Source: Variovorax paradoxus B4 (lineage in GTDB: Bacteria > Pseudomonadota > Gammaproteobacteria > Burkholderiales > Burkholderiaceae_C). From it: a stretch of DNA of 64,000 nucleotides. The position numbers were made by a program, and so were the translations under genes. Below, piece after piece: positions 16,573 to 24,453 of the stretch. Each line of letters starts with the position of its first letter. Positions within the stretch are counted from its first letter, which is position 1. The stretch covers positions 3,286,001 through 3,350,000 of the forward strand of contig NC_022247.1 in NCBI RefSeq assembly GCF_000463015.1. The letters are read 5' to 3'. A model generated the notes under the pieces. The model was not told where the DNA came from. It did not search any database and saw only the letters and a program-made list of their open reading frames with translations.

Positions 16573-18258
16573 TCACGACGACGCCTCCTTGAAGCACTCC
16601 GCCGGCAGCAGGCGCCCGCCGTTGCAGCACTGGCACAGCTCGTCGTGGCCGATGGCGATGTGGTCGAAGTTGACCGACCCCTGCGCCGCAAGATGCCGGC
16701 GCAGCCGCTTCTCGATGCCGCGGTCGTAGTCCGGCGCGACGAAGTGCGTGCCGCCCACCGGCGCCGCCGTGACGCGGCCGGCGCGCGAGACCAGCACGCC
16801 GTCCTTGAACACGTATTCGGGCGTCGCGAACATGGCCTCGCGGTCGGCGTTCTCGCGGTACACCGCGATGTCGGCCGCGGCGCCCGCGCCCAGGTGGCCG
16901 CGGTCGCGCAGGCCCAGCAGCCGCGCGGGGCCGGCGCGGGTCATGATCGCGATCTCGTAGAGCGAGAGCTCGCGCGTGATCGAACGCAGCGCAGCCTGCG
17001 CCGCCACTTCGGGATGCAGCTTGGCGAGCTGTTCCTCGCGGAAGCTGCGGTCCATCAGCAGGCGGATCAGGTGCGGATAGCTCGTGAACGGGCCGCCGTT
17101 GGGATGGTCGGTGGTCAGCACCACGCGCCACGGATCGTCGACCAGCAGGAAGATCTCCAGCCCGATGACCCACTGCAGCGCATTCACGTAGCTCTGTTCG
17201 CGGTAGCGGAACGGCACCACGCCGCAGCCGGCCTCGCATTCGATGTCGGCGCCGATCCACTTGCGCGGATCGGCCAGGCCCGACTGTGCATGCTGGCGCA
17301 TGGTGTCGCCCGAGGCCGTGACGGTCTGGCCGAACATGATCTGGCCCACGTCGATGCTCACGTTCTTGTTCGCGTTCACCACCTCCGCGAGCTGCAGCGC
17401 GGCCGAGGAGAACTTCTTCGGCCCCTCGGTGCCATAGGCGTGGAACTGGATGTGCGTCAGGTGCCCGGGCAGTCCGTCGAGCGCGGCGATGGTGTCGAGC
17501 GTGGACTGGATGTTGCCGGCCACGCCCAGGTTGCTGCCGTGGATGTGCAGCGGATGCGGCACGCCGAGCTCGCGCAGCGCGCGCGCCAGCGCGTGCACCA
17601 CCTGCCGCGGCGTGACCTGCCAGTGCACGTGGTTCTCGTCGACGTCGAGCTTGCGCTGGTTGAACTTGAAGGCCGAGATGCCGCCGGGGTTCACCACCTT
17701 CACGCCCATCGCCTTGCTGGCGTTGATGGTCCAGCCCGCATAGTCGCGGATGCGCTCGAAATCCCAGCCCTCGGCCAGCATGCGCAGGAACAGCTCGTCG
17801 TTGCCGAGCATCACGTAGGCGCCGTGGTCGAGGATCGGCGTGTCGCCCATCTCCATGTGCGCATGGCGCGCGTTGCAGGCCATCATGGCCGGCTCGAAGG
17901 CCGCCGTGTAGCCCATCTCGACATAGCGGTAGCCGGTGGCCAGCGTGCCCGGCGTGCAGGTGCCGCATGAGGCGAGCTCGAGCACGTTGTCGGGCAGTGC
18001 AATGGGGTTCGCATTGGCGCGGTGGTCTTCGGGCAGCAGCATGCGCGCGAGATTCACCTTGCCGCCGCCGATGTGGGTGTGCATGTCGATGCCGCCGGCC
18101 ATCACGATGCAGCCGCGGATGTCGATCTCCTCGGTGGCGGCTTCGTTCGGCGCGAGGTCCACCATGCGGCCGTCGCGCAGGTACAGGTCGCGCAACTCGT
18201 CGCGGCCGTTCGCGGGATCGATGACGCGGCCGCCGCGCAAGCGTAGCGTCGTCGTCAT
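16573..18258 (-). CDS. fhcA: Formyltransferase/hydrolase complex subunit A (hydrolase)
   Basis: 561 residues, amidohydrolase-superfamily subunit that hydrolyses formyl-methylofuran to formate. The zinc-binding HxH is in MAGGIDMHTHIGGGKVNLAR, and further metal ligands lie in PLHIHGSNLG, THIQFHAYG and VVLTTDHPNGGPF. Length matches the FwdA/FhcA family. The C-terminal tail has a Cys-rich segment (ELCQCCNGGRLLPAEC). The start overlaps the fhcB stop by four bases. Confidence 0.96.
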   Translation of the reverse strand: MTTTLRLRGGRVIDPANGRDELRDLYLRDGRMVDLAPNEAATEEIDIRGCIVMAGGIDMHTHIGGGKVNLARMLLPEDHRANANPIALPDNVLELASCGTCTPGTLATGYRYVEMGYTAAFEPAMMACNARHAHMEMGDTPILDHGAYVMLGNDELFLRMLAEGWDFERIRDYAGWTINASKAMGVKVVNPGGISAFKFNQRKLDVDENHVHWQVTPRQVVHALARALRELGVPHPLHIHGSNLGVAGNIQSTLDTIAALDGLPGHLTHIQFHAYGTEGPKKFSSAALQLAEVVNANKNVSIDVGQIMFGQTVTASGDTMRQHAQSGLADPRKWIGADIECEAGCGVVPFRYREQSYVNALQWVIGLEIFLLVDDPWRVVLTTDHPNGGPFTSYPHLIRLLMDRSFREEQLAKLHPEVAAQAALRSITRELSLYEIAIMTRAGPARLLGLRDRGHLGAGAAADIAVYRENADREAMFATPEYVFKDGVLVSRAGRVTAAPVGGTHFVAPDYDRGIEKRLRRHLAAQGSVNFDHIAIGHDELCQCCNGGRLLPAECFKEASS

Positions 18259-19487
18259 TGCACGTGCCCCTTCTTCAGCGCCTGCACCGCCTGCGTCAGG
18301 CGCCGGACCACCTCGCCCACGCTCGGCAGCCCGTCTTCGTACACGGGCCGCAGCGGCAGCAGCACCGAACCGTCGGTGCGGAACAGATGGCCCGCGGAAC
18401 CGATGCCGGGAGTGGAGACGGGAATGAACACCAGCCCGTGCGCATCCTGCGGCAGCTGCATACCGGGATGGCCGAGCACGATGCGCGGTATGCCGGCCGG
18501 CGGCGGCGCGGGCTCGGGGCCATAGCTCGATACCCACAGCAGCGTGTCGACCGCGCCATCAACCAGCAGGCGCTGCGCATCGAAGCACAGCGGCTCATGC
18601 TCGAGGCCCAACGGCCCTGCGCGCGAACGCAGCGGCAGGCCCGAAAGCCAGGCGAACACCTGGTTCACGGTGGAAGCCCCGTCGCCACCGCCCAGCGGCA
18701 GCGAGGCCGCGCGCGTGCTGCGGTTGAGCGTGGCGACAATGCGCTGGATGGCCTCGACGATCAGCGCGCCCTGGGCCGGCAGCCGGCCCGATTCATACAC
18801 CAGCACCGCATAGCGGGCCGCCTTCAGGCGCGCCGAGAGCGCCGCCAGATCGGCCGGCACGCGGGCATCGTCTTTCGAGATGCGGCCCGCGACGAGTGCC
18901 GCGAGCAGGGCCACGGTGTCGAACAGGTCACCGTGCGGGGGCAGCGTCTCCACGGCCACGTCCTCCCGCTCGCCCACGCCGAAGCGGCGCAAGAGCTCCG
19001 GGTAATGCGCCGCCGGTTCCTCGGTCATGCAGACGATCAGGTCGGCCCGCGTCCTCACTTCCGCCAGCGTGGTGCTGAAGCCGCCACGGTCCTGCAATGC
19101 GCGCAGGCCATGCATCAGCGCCTGCCCCTGGGCCGGGTCGCAGATGGCGCCGGTTTCGCAAGCCAGCGCATAGAGGGCCCTCGCGCCAGCGACGTCGGTG
19201 CCGAGGCCGCCGAACAGGGGCTGCCGGCTGGCCGCGAGCAGCGAGGCCGCCGTGCCGAGCGCCGTGTCCAGGTCGCAGTCCTGGCCGTCGACCCGGGGCC
19301 GCCCCGCGCTGGCTGCGGCATCGAAGTTGGCCAGCGCATTGCGCGCGCGCGGGCAGTCGCTGCCCACGAGCTTCAGCGGCGTGCCGGGCGTCCCGAGCTC
19401 GACGCCGAAGGTGTCGCACAGCAAGGGGCAGAACGGACAGGTCCAGGGCGCATTGCCGGGAAGCGCGGCAGTGTCGGGTTCATTCAT
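18255..19487 (-). CDS. fhcB: Formyltransferase/hydrolase complex subunit B
   Basis: 410 residues, related to the molybdopterin-domain subunit B of archaeal formylmethanofuran dehydrogenase. In bacteria it is a structural subunit of Fhc without redox activity (known). The N-terminal CPFCPLLCD motif is retained. An ATG 30 bases upstream (19517) is also in frame, but a sigma-54-like sequence overlaps that segment, so I chose 19487. First gene of fhcBADC-fae-like-pabBC-HAD. Confidence 0.9.
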   Translation of the reverse strand: MNEPDTAALPGNAPWTCPFCPLLCDTFGVELGTPGTPLKLVGSDCPRARNALANFDAAASAGRPRVDGQDCDLDTALGTAASLLAASRQPLFGGLGTDVAGARALYALACETGAICDPAQGQALMHGLRALQDRGGFSTTLAEVRTRADLIVCMTEEPAAHYPELLRRFGVGEREDVAVETLPPHGDLFDTVALLAALVAGRISKDDARVPADLAALSARLKAARYAVLVYESGRLPAQGALIVEAIQRIVATLNRSTRAASLPLGGGDGASTVNQVFAWLSGLPLRSRAGPLGLEHEPLCFDAQRLLVDGAVDTLLWVSSYGPEPAPPPAGIPRIVLGHPGMQLPQDAHGLVFIPVSTPGIGSAGHLFRTDGSVLLPLRPVYEDGLPSVGEVVRRLTQAVQALKKGHVQ

Positions 19488-19501
19488 GGGCAGGCCACCA
19501 C

Positions 19502-19516
19502 GCAAGCCATGTGCCA
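19502..19516 (-). promoter_or_regulatory. Candidate sigma-54 (-24/-12) promoter of fhcBADC
   Basis: On the minus strand the sequence reads TGGCACATGGCTTGC, against the consensus TGGCACG-N4-TTGC: one mismatch among the 11 defined positions, with GG and GC exactly 10 bases apart. The predicted transcription start is near 19490, only about three bases before the chosen fhcB ATG, so either the message is nearly leaderless or the match is fortuitous. The AcoR-type activator at 26580 is the natural candidate regulator. Half-sites TGTCTC and TGTCCC occur upstream on the same strand (19576-19571 and 19546-19541). Confidence 0.5.
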
Positions 19517-19718
19517 TTCACCCCGAGGCCGTCGCGCCTTGGGACAGGGCCTGGATGACACACACGATGTGAGACAGAGTGTTGCGCTTTTGGCGGTCAA
19601 TGCGTGCCGGCAGCGGCCGGCGGCAGTGCAAGCGAGCCCGCCGGTGGATGGCACGGTTCGTGTGTACAGCGGGCTGATGGCACGCCTCACCCACCCTCGT
19701 CGCACCGGCTTCGGCAGA

Positions 19719-20459
19719 TCAGCGGCGCACGCGCGGCAGTTGCAGGTCGTGCAGGGCGCTGGCCACCAGCCAGGCGTCGGCGCCGGCCGCGCTCGCGCAC
19801 GCCAGGTCGTCCTCGCTGCGGATTCCGCCGGCGCCGATGACCGTGGCGCCCGGCGCCAGGCGTCTCACCTCCTGCAGGGTTTCCAGGTCGGGGCCGGCGC
19901 CGGAACCGACGCGCTCGAGCGTCATCACGATCAGCCGCTTCGGCCACAGGTCCACCGCGTCCCAGCAGCCGGCGGCATCGAGCCGCTGGCCGTCGCGCCG
20001 GTCCAGCGACAGCGCCGCCCCGGGGTCATTCGCATCGGTGCCATTGCCGCCCGTGGCCTCGAAACAGCGTTCCAGTGCCTCGCGCGACCGCAGCGATTCG
20101 CTGCCGAACACCAGCACGATGCGCGAGGCATATGGCGCCAGTTGTTCGCGCAGCGCCTGGCCGGCCGATGCGTCCGCGAGGCCGGCATCCAGCCAGAGCT
20201 CGATATCCGGCAGCGCCTGCAGCAGATCGGCCAGCACGCCGATCTGCACCGCCCCGCCCTGCAAGGCGTCGAGGTCGGCCACGTACAGCTGCCGGGCCGC
20301 GCAATGCTCGCACAGGATGCGCGCCACCGTCACCGGATCGCTGCTGGCGCACAGCGCAGACACGATCGGCCGGTAGGCCTTGCGGTCGCCGCGCACGGCC
20401 CGCACCACCTGGCCCTTCAGCAGATCGACGACAGGGATCAGGTTCAGTTCGGAAGTCAT
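19719..20459 (-). CDS. HisA/HisF-like TIM-barrel protein of H4MPT clusters
   Basis: 246 residues. The N-terminus LIPVVDLLKGQVVRA keeps the catalytic-type Asp of HisA, and a phosphate-binding end GAGGIRSEDDLA is present. The middle is unlike true HisA. Relatives (uncharacterised HisA-like proteins) occur in methanogens and H4MPT-containing bacteria and are thought to serve C1 cofactor synthesis; the substrate is not known. It is divergent from the ATP-grasp gene at 20489 with only 29 bases between starts, so promoters must overlap coding sequence. Confidence 0.75.
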   Translation of the reverse strand: MTSELNLIPVVDLLKGQVVRAVRGDRKAYRPIVSALCASSDPVTVARILCEHCAARQLYVADLDALQGGAVQIGVLADLLQALPDIELWLDAGLADASAGQALREQLAPYASRIVLVFGSESLRSREALERCFEATGGNGTDANDPGAALSLDRRDGQRLDAAGCWDAVDLWPKRLIVMTLERVGSGAGPDLETLQEVRRLAPGATVIGAGGIRSEDDLACASAAGADAWLVASALHDLQLPRVRR

Positions 20460-20488
20460 GGGGAAGAGCCCGGAAAGTGGATGATGAA

Positions 20489-21478
20489 ATGACGAAACGC
20501 GTTTTTGTTTACGAGTATCTCAGCGGCGGCGGCTGGAGCGACTATGGCGACGACGCCGCGGCCGACGAGCTGCTGCCGCTGGGCCTGTCGATGCGCGATG
20601 CCATGGTGGCAGACCTGGTGCGCGCCGCCGATTGTTCGGTCTCCGCGGCAGTCTGCGAACCGGGGAACACCCTGCCTGCAGGTGCCGTGCCATTGCGAGC
20701 CCGTGCCAACGAATCGGCCTTCGACTTCGTCGCGCGGCAGAGCGCGCTGCACGACCTGGTGTGGCTGGTGGCACCCGAGACGGACGGCCTGCTCGCGCGC
20801 TTCCAGCGCACGGTGGGCAATGCGCGCTGGCTGGGCTGCAGCGCCGAAGCCATCGAGCTCACGGCCGGCAAGAAGGCTACGCTCGCACACCTGGCCGCCC
20901 ACGGCGTGCAGACACCGCTGGGCTTCGCCGATGCTCCGGACATCGCGCGCTGGGTGGTCAAGCCCGACGACGGCGCCGGCGGCGTGGCCACCCACGTGCA
21001 CAACCGCCACGCCGATGCGCTCGAAGACCAGGCCACGCGCACGCAGGCCGGCGCCACCTTGACGCTCGAGCCGTGGATCGAGGGCGAAGCCCTGAGCCTC
21101 TCGCTGCTGTGCACGGAGCAGAATGCCGAAATGCTGAGCATCAACCGCCAATGCATATCTATCGATGCGCACGGCAGGCTGTCTTTCGATGGCGTGAAGG
21201 TCGACGCGGTGGGCCGCGGCGATCCGCGCCGGCATGACCTGGCCGCGCTGGCCTTGCAGGTAGCGCGCGCCATCCCCGGGCTGCGCGGCTTCGCAGGCAT
21301 CGACCTGGTCTGGCATCCGCAGCACGGGTCGGTGGTGATCGAGGTCAATCCGCGTGTCACCTGCGCCTACGTCGGGCTCTCTGCGGCGCTCGGCCGCAAC
21401 CTGGCGGCGGAACTGCTGGCAGACCGCCTGCACGGCGGCAGCACTCAAGAACGGGAACTTGCGCGTGCCGACGCCTGA
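20489..21478 (+). CDS. ATP-grasp ligase, MfnD-like (methylofuran synthesis)
   Basis: 329 residues. It has an ATP-grasp fold: WVVKPDDGAGG (ATP-binding lysine and Gly loop), LEPWIEGEALSLSLLC, and the metal site VVIEVNPRVTCAY. The closest functional parallel is archaeal tyramine-glutamate ligase MfnD (COG1821 type) of methanofuran synthesis. The next two genes are mfnF- and mfnE-like, and mfnB lies just beyond, supporting that role. It starts at an ATG within atgatgaaatg; the following gene overlaps its 3' end. Confidence 0.75.
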   Translation: MTKRVFVYEYLSGGGWSDYGDDAAADELLPLGLSMRDAMVADLVRAADCSVSAAVCEPGNTLPAGAVPLRARANESAFDFVARQSALHDLVWLVAPETDGLLARFQRTVGNARWLGCSAEAIELTAGKKATLAHLAAHGVQTPLGFADAPDIARWVVKPDDGAGGVATHVHNRHADALEDQATRTQAGATLTLEPWIEGEALSLSLLCTEQNAEMLSINRQCISIDAHGRLSFDGVKVDAVGRGDPRRHDLAALALQVARAIPGLRGFAGIDLVWHPQHGSVVIEVNPRVTCAYVGLSAALGRNLAAELLADRLHGGSTQERELARADA

Positions 21479-22565
21479 ACGCACCACCATCGGCTGGGAC
21501 ATCGGCGGCGCCCACGTCAAGGCCTGCCTGCTGCACGGCGGCGAGGTGGTCGACGTGGCGCAGTGGGGCTGCCCGCTCTGGCAGGGCCTCGACCATCTGG
21601 CGCGTGCATTGCAGGCCGCCGGCGCGCGCTGGCCCAGCCTTGCGGCCGCGCAGCATGCCGTCACCATGACGGGCGAGATGGTCGATCTGTTTCCCGACCG
21701 CGAAGCCGGCGTGCGCGGCATTGCCGCCGCGCTGGCGGCCTCGCTTCCTGCCCAGTCGGGCGCGCTGCATTTCTTTGCCGGCGATGCAGGCTGGTGCGCT
21801 GCCGCGGACGTCGCACGGCACTGGGAACACATCGCCTCGGCCAACTGGCTCGCCACCGCGCGGCATGCCGCGCTGGTGTTCCCCGAAGGCGTGCTGGTCG
21901 ACATCGGCAGCACGACCACCGACCTGATCGCCTTCGGCAACAGGGGCGTACTGACCACCAGCCGCACCGACGCCGAACGCCTGGTGAGCGGCGAACTCGC
22001 CTACCACGGCGTGGTGCGCACGCCGGTGTGCGCGTTGACCCAGCGCATCGAATGGCGCGGTCAGGCAAGGCACGTGATGAACGAGTTCTTCGCCACCACG
22101 GCCGACGTCTACCGGCTGTGCGGCGAACTCGACCCGGCGCACGACCTGTACCCCAGCGCCGACAACGCGGCCAAGAGCCTGCCGGCCACGCGCCAGCGTC
22201 TTGCGCGCATGGTGGGACTGGACGAACGCGATGCATCCGCTGAAGAATGGCTGGACCTGGCGCGCGCCTGGCGCGCGGCACAAGTGGAAGCCATCGGTGC
22301 CCAGCTGCGCCGCGTGCTGGCGGCGCATGCGCTCTCGCGCGAGGCCGTCGTCGTCAGCGCGGGTTGCGGTGCCTTCCTGGTGCCCGACCTGGCGGCCGTT
22401 GCCACGGAAGCCGACGGCGCGGGCTCCGTGCCGCGCCGCTTTGCCGCCTATGGCGCCGACGTGGCGAACGTGGCCCGGCATGCGCCCGCGGGCACCGCCG
22501 CCTGGGCGCAGGTGTGCGCGCCGAGCGTGGCGGTGGCCGCGCTGTTCGAAAGGGAGCACGACTGA
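21465..22565 (+). CDS. MfnF-like ASKHA-fold protein (H4MPT-linked C1 transfer protein)
   Basis: 366 residues from a GTG (an in-frame TTG lies two codons upstream). ASKHA/hydantoinase-like ATPase motifs are present: phosphate-1 loop GWDIGGAHVK near the start and phosphate-2 loop LVDIGSTTTDLIAF. The family is COG1548; its archaeal member MfnF joins the aminomethylfuran unit to gamma-glutamyltyramine. Start overlaps the upstream ligase by 14 bases and the stop overlaps the kinase start by one base, a tight three-gene operon. Confidence 0.78.
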   Translation: MPTPERTTIGWDIGGAHVKACLLHGGEVVDVAQWGCPLWQGLDHLARALQAAGARWPSLAAAQHAVTMTGEMVDLFPDREAGVRGIAAALAASLPAQSGALHFFAGDAGWCAAADVARHWEHIASANWLATARHAALVFPEGVLVDIGSTTTDLIAFGNRGVLTTSRTDAERLVSGELAYHGVVRTPVCALTQRIEWRGQARHVMNEFFATTADVYRLCGELDPAHDLYPSADNAAKSLPATRQRLARMVGLDERDASAEEWLDLARAWRAAQVEAIGAQLRRVLAAHALSREAVVVSAGCGAFLVPDLAAVATEADGAGSVPRRFAAYGADVANVARHAPAGTAAWAQVCAPSVAVAALFEREHD

Positions 22566-23164
22566 TGTGGGTGGTCAAGATTGGCGGCAGCCTCTGTGCC
22601 GATCCGGTGCTGCCGCAGTGGCTCGATCTGCTGACGCAGATCGGCGGCGGCCGCGTGACGGTGGTCTGCGGCGGCGGCACCTTCGCGGACGAAGTGCGGC
22701 GCGTCCAGGCGCACTGGCAGTTCAACGACCTCGCTGCCCACAACATGGCGGTGCTGGCCATGGCGCAGACGGCGTACCAGCTGCATGCGCTGAACCCGGC
22801 GCTGCAGCTGACCGCGCGCAAGACCGAAATTCCGGACCTGCTGAGGCGCGGAAAAACCGCGCTGTGGCTGCCGCTCGAATTGCGGCGCGACAAGCCGGAC
22901 GCCCGCACCGGCTGGGACGCCACGTCGGACACGATCGCGCTCGACCTCGCCAAGCATCTCAATGCCGAGCAGCTGGTGCTGGTCAAGTCGTGCGCCATCG
23001 ATCCTCAGATGACGCTGGGGGAGCTGGGCGACGCCGGCGTGGTCGACCAGCAGTTTGCCGAGCGCTCCGGCGATGCGGCGTTTCCGATCACCCTGCTTCA
23101 CAAGAACCAGCTGGCGACCATGCGTGCGCTGCTGCTGGGCGAGACCACCTTCGCCCCGCGCTGA
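22565..23164 (+). CDS. MfnE-like amino-acid-kinase-family phosphate kinase
   Basis: 199 residues. It shows amino acid kinase motifs WVVKIGGSLC (residues 2-11) and VVCGGGTFADEVR. Archaeal MfnE phosphorylates (5-(aminomethyl)furan-3-yl)methyl phosphate to the diphosphate for methanofuran assembly; this short COG2054-type kinase fits that role in bacterial methylofuran synthesis. It ends three bases before the convergent mfnB gene, with no terminator visible between them. Confidence 0.78.
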   Translation: MWVVKIGGSLCADPVLPQWLDLLTQIGGGRVTVVCGGGTFADEVRRVQAHWQFNDLAAHNMAVLAMAQTAYQLHALNPALQLTARKTEIPDLLRRGKTALWLPLELRRDKPDARTGWDATSDTIALDLAKHLNAEQLVLVKSCAIDPQMTLGELGDAGVVDQQFAERSGDAAFPITLLHKNQLATMRALLLGETTFAPR

Positions 23165-23167
23165 AGT

Positions 23168-23872
23168 TCAGGCCGACGCGGGCTCCACGGCCTCGCCATG
23201 CAGCAGCACGGCCAGTGCCGCCAGGCGCTCCGGGCTAAGAGCCGCCTTGCGGTCGCCCACGCAGACGGCGCTGCGAAAGCCCGCGAAGTCCGGCGCCAGC
23301 GACTGCAGCAGCGGGACGTGCGCCGTGCGCAGCGCACCCGCCACGCCGGCCATCCGCCCCGCGGCACGCACCTGGGCGAGGAAGGCGCGCAGCTCCACCA
23401 TCGGCACGGCATCGAACAGGCTGCCGGCCTGCTTGTCCGCGGTGTCGACCATGAGCCCCGGAAACCCGAGCGTGCAGGCATGCGCAGTCAGTGCGGCATC
23501 GAGCCCGTGGTCGGCAATGAAGACCGGCACCACCGGCCAGTTGCAGGCCGCTAGCGCATCGAGCACCGCAAAGGCCTCGGGCCCGCGCTCGATGCCGACC
23601 TTCACGTAGTCGACGCCGCAGGCGCCCACCGCGTCCACCTGCGCCAGGATGCCGTCCAGCGCATGCATGGGCAGATCGCCGATCGTTGCGCTCACGGGCA
23701 GGCTGATCCCGTGCGCACGCAGCGCGCCCACGACGGTGCCGATGGTTGCCACCGGCAAGCCGCCCAGTGCGCCTTCGTTGGGTTCCTTCAGGTCGATGAA
23801 GTCGGCGCCGCCGCGGGCCGCGAGCAGGGCCTCGTCCACGCTGCGCACGCTCACCAGCATGCGCATCGTCAT
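23168..23872 (-). CDS. mfnB: (5-formylfuran-3-yl)methyl phosphate synthase, MfnB-like
   Basis: 234 residues. The N-terminal block LVSVRSVDEALLAARGGADF followed by DLKEPNEGALGG contains the catalytic-type Lys of archaeal MfnB (COG1891), which condenses two glyceraldehyde 3-phosphates into the furan precursor of methanofuran. The start at 23872 overlaps the DUF447 stop (ATGA); a longer reading would enter that gene. Last of the operon dmrB - DHPS-like - DUF447 - mfnB on the minus strand. Confidence 0.85.
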   Translation of the reverse strand: MTMRMLVSVRSVDEALLAARGGADFIDLKEPNEGALGGLPVATIGTVVGALRAHGISLPVSATIGDLPMHALDGILAQVDAVGACGVDYVKVGIERGPEAFAVLDALAACNWPVVPVFIADHGLDAALTAHACTLGFPGLMVDTADKQAGSLFDAVPMVELRAFLAQVRAAGRMAGVAGALRTAHVPLLQSLAPDFAGFRSAVCVGDRKAALSPERLAALAVLLHGEAVEPASA

Positions 23873-24453
23873 GATGTGCGCTCCCGGGCGGCGCCAGCAC
23901 GGTGCTGCGCGACCGCGGCGCGCAGCCACTCCCAGGCCTCGCGTTCCTCAGGGCCGGCGGTCTTGTCGATCGCGATCTGCAGATAGGTCATTTCGGTTTC
24001 CACTTTCTCGGGAGGGAGCATGTGCAGCCGGCTCACCAGCACGGCGCCTTCGATCACCGCGGCCTGCGCGCGGTTGAAGCCGGCAAACGGCGCATGCGTG
24101 GCCTCGTGCACGGCCACCATGCGCAGCACCGGCCGCTGCACGTCGTCGCGCTGCTCGGCCAGTTCGAGTTCGACGTGGCGCAGCGCAGCGGCGAGCCGCA
24201 CGCCTTCGATGCGCTCGGCCGGCAGCGTGGGCCACACCTTGCGGCCGGTCACACAGCCCGCGAACACGCGGGTGTCGCAGACGATGTTCAGCACCGCATG
24301 GCCGGTGGCCACGATGTTGTCGTGCGTCGTCGAGGGCTTGAACGGCATCAGCAGGATGCCGCCCTCCTGGTAGCGGATACCCATCGGCGCCACGTGCGGT
24401 TTGCCGCCGGGGGCCACGGTGGTGACCACGGCTTCGAAGATCTGGTCGTTCAT
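23869..24453 (-). CDS. DUF447 family protein
   Basis: 194 residues. The fold is probably an FMN-binding split barrel: MNDQIFEAVVTTVAP, VAPMGIRYQEGGILLMPF and VLNIVCDTRVFAG. DUF447 proteins are frequent companions of methanopterin genes in archaea and methylotrophs, but I know of no assigned reaction. The gene overlaps both neighbours by four bases (DHPS-like upstream, mfnB downstream). A flavin-linked step in cofactor synthesis is a guess. Confidence 0.8.
   Translation of the reverse strand: MNDQIFEAVVTTVAPGGKPHVAPMGIRYQEGGILLMPFKPSTTHDNIVATGHAVLNIVCDTRVFAGCVTGRKVWPTLPAERIEGVRLAAALRHVELELAEQRDDVQRPVLRMVAVHEATHAPFAGFNRAQAAVIEGAVLVSRLHMLPPEKVETEMTYLQIAIDKTAGPEEREAWEWLRAAVAQHRAGAARERTS

Noticed and set aside
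19484..19705. Small minus-strand frame upstream of fhcB
   Set aside because: No ribosome site or similarity; it runs through the promoter region and into the fhcB start.
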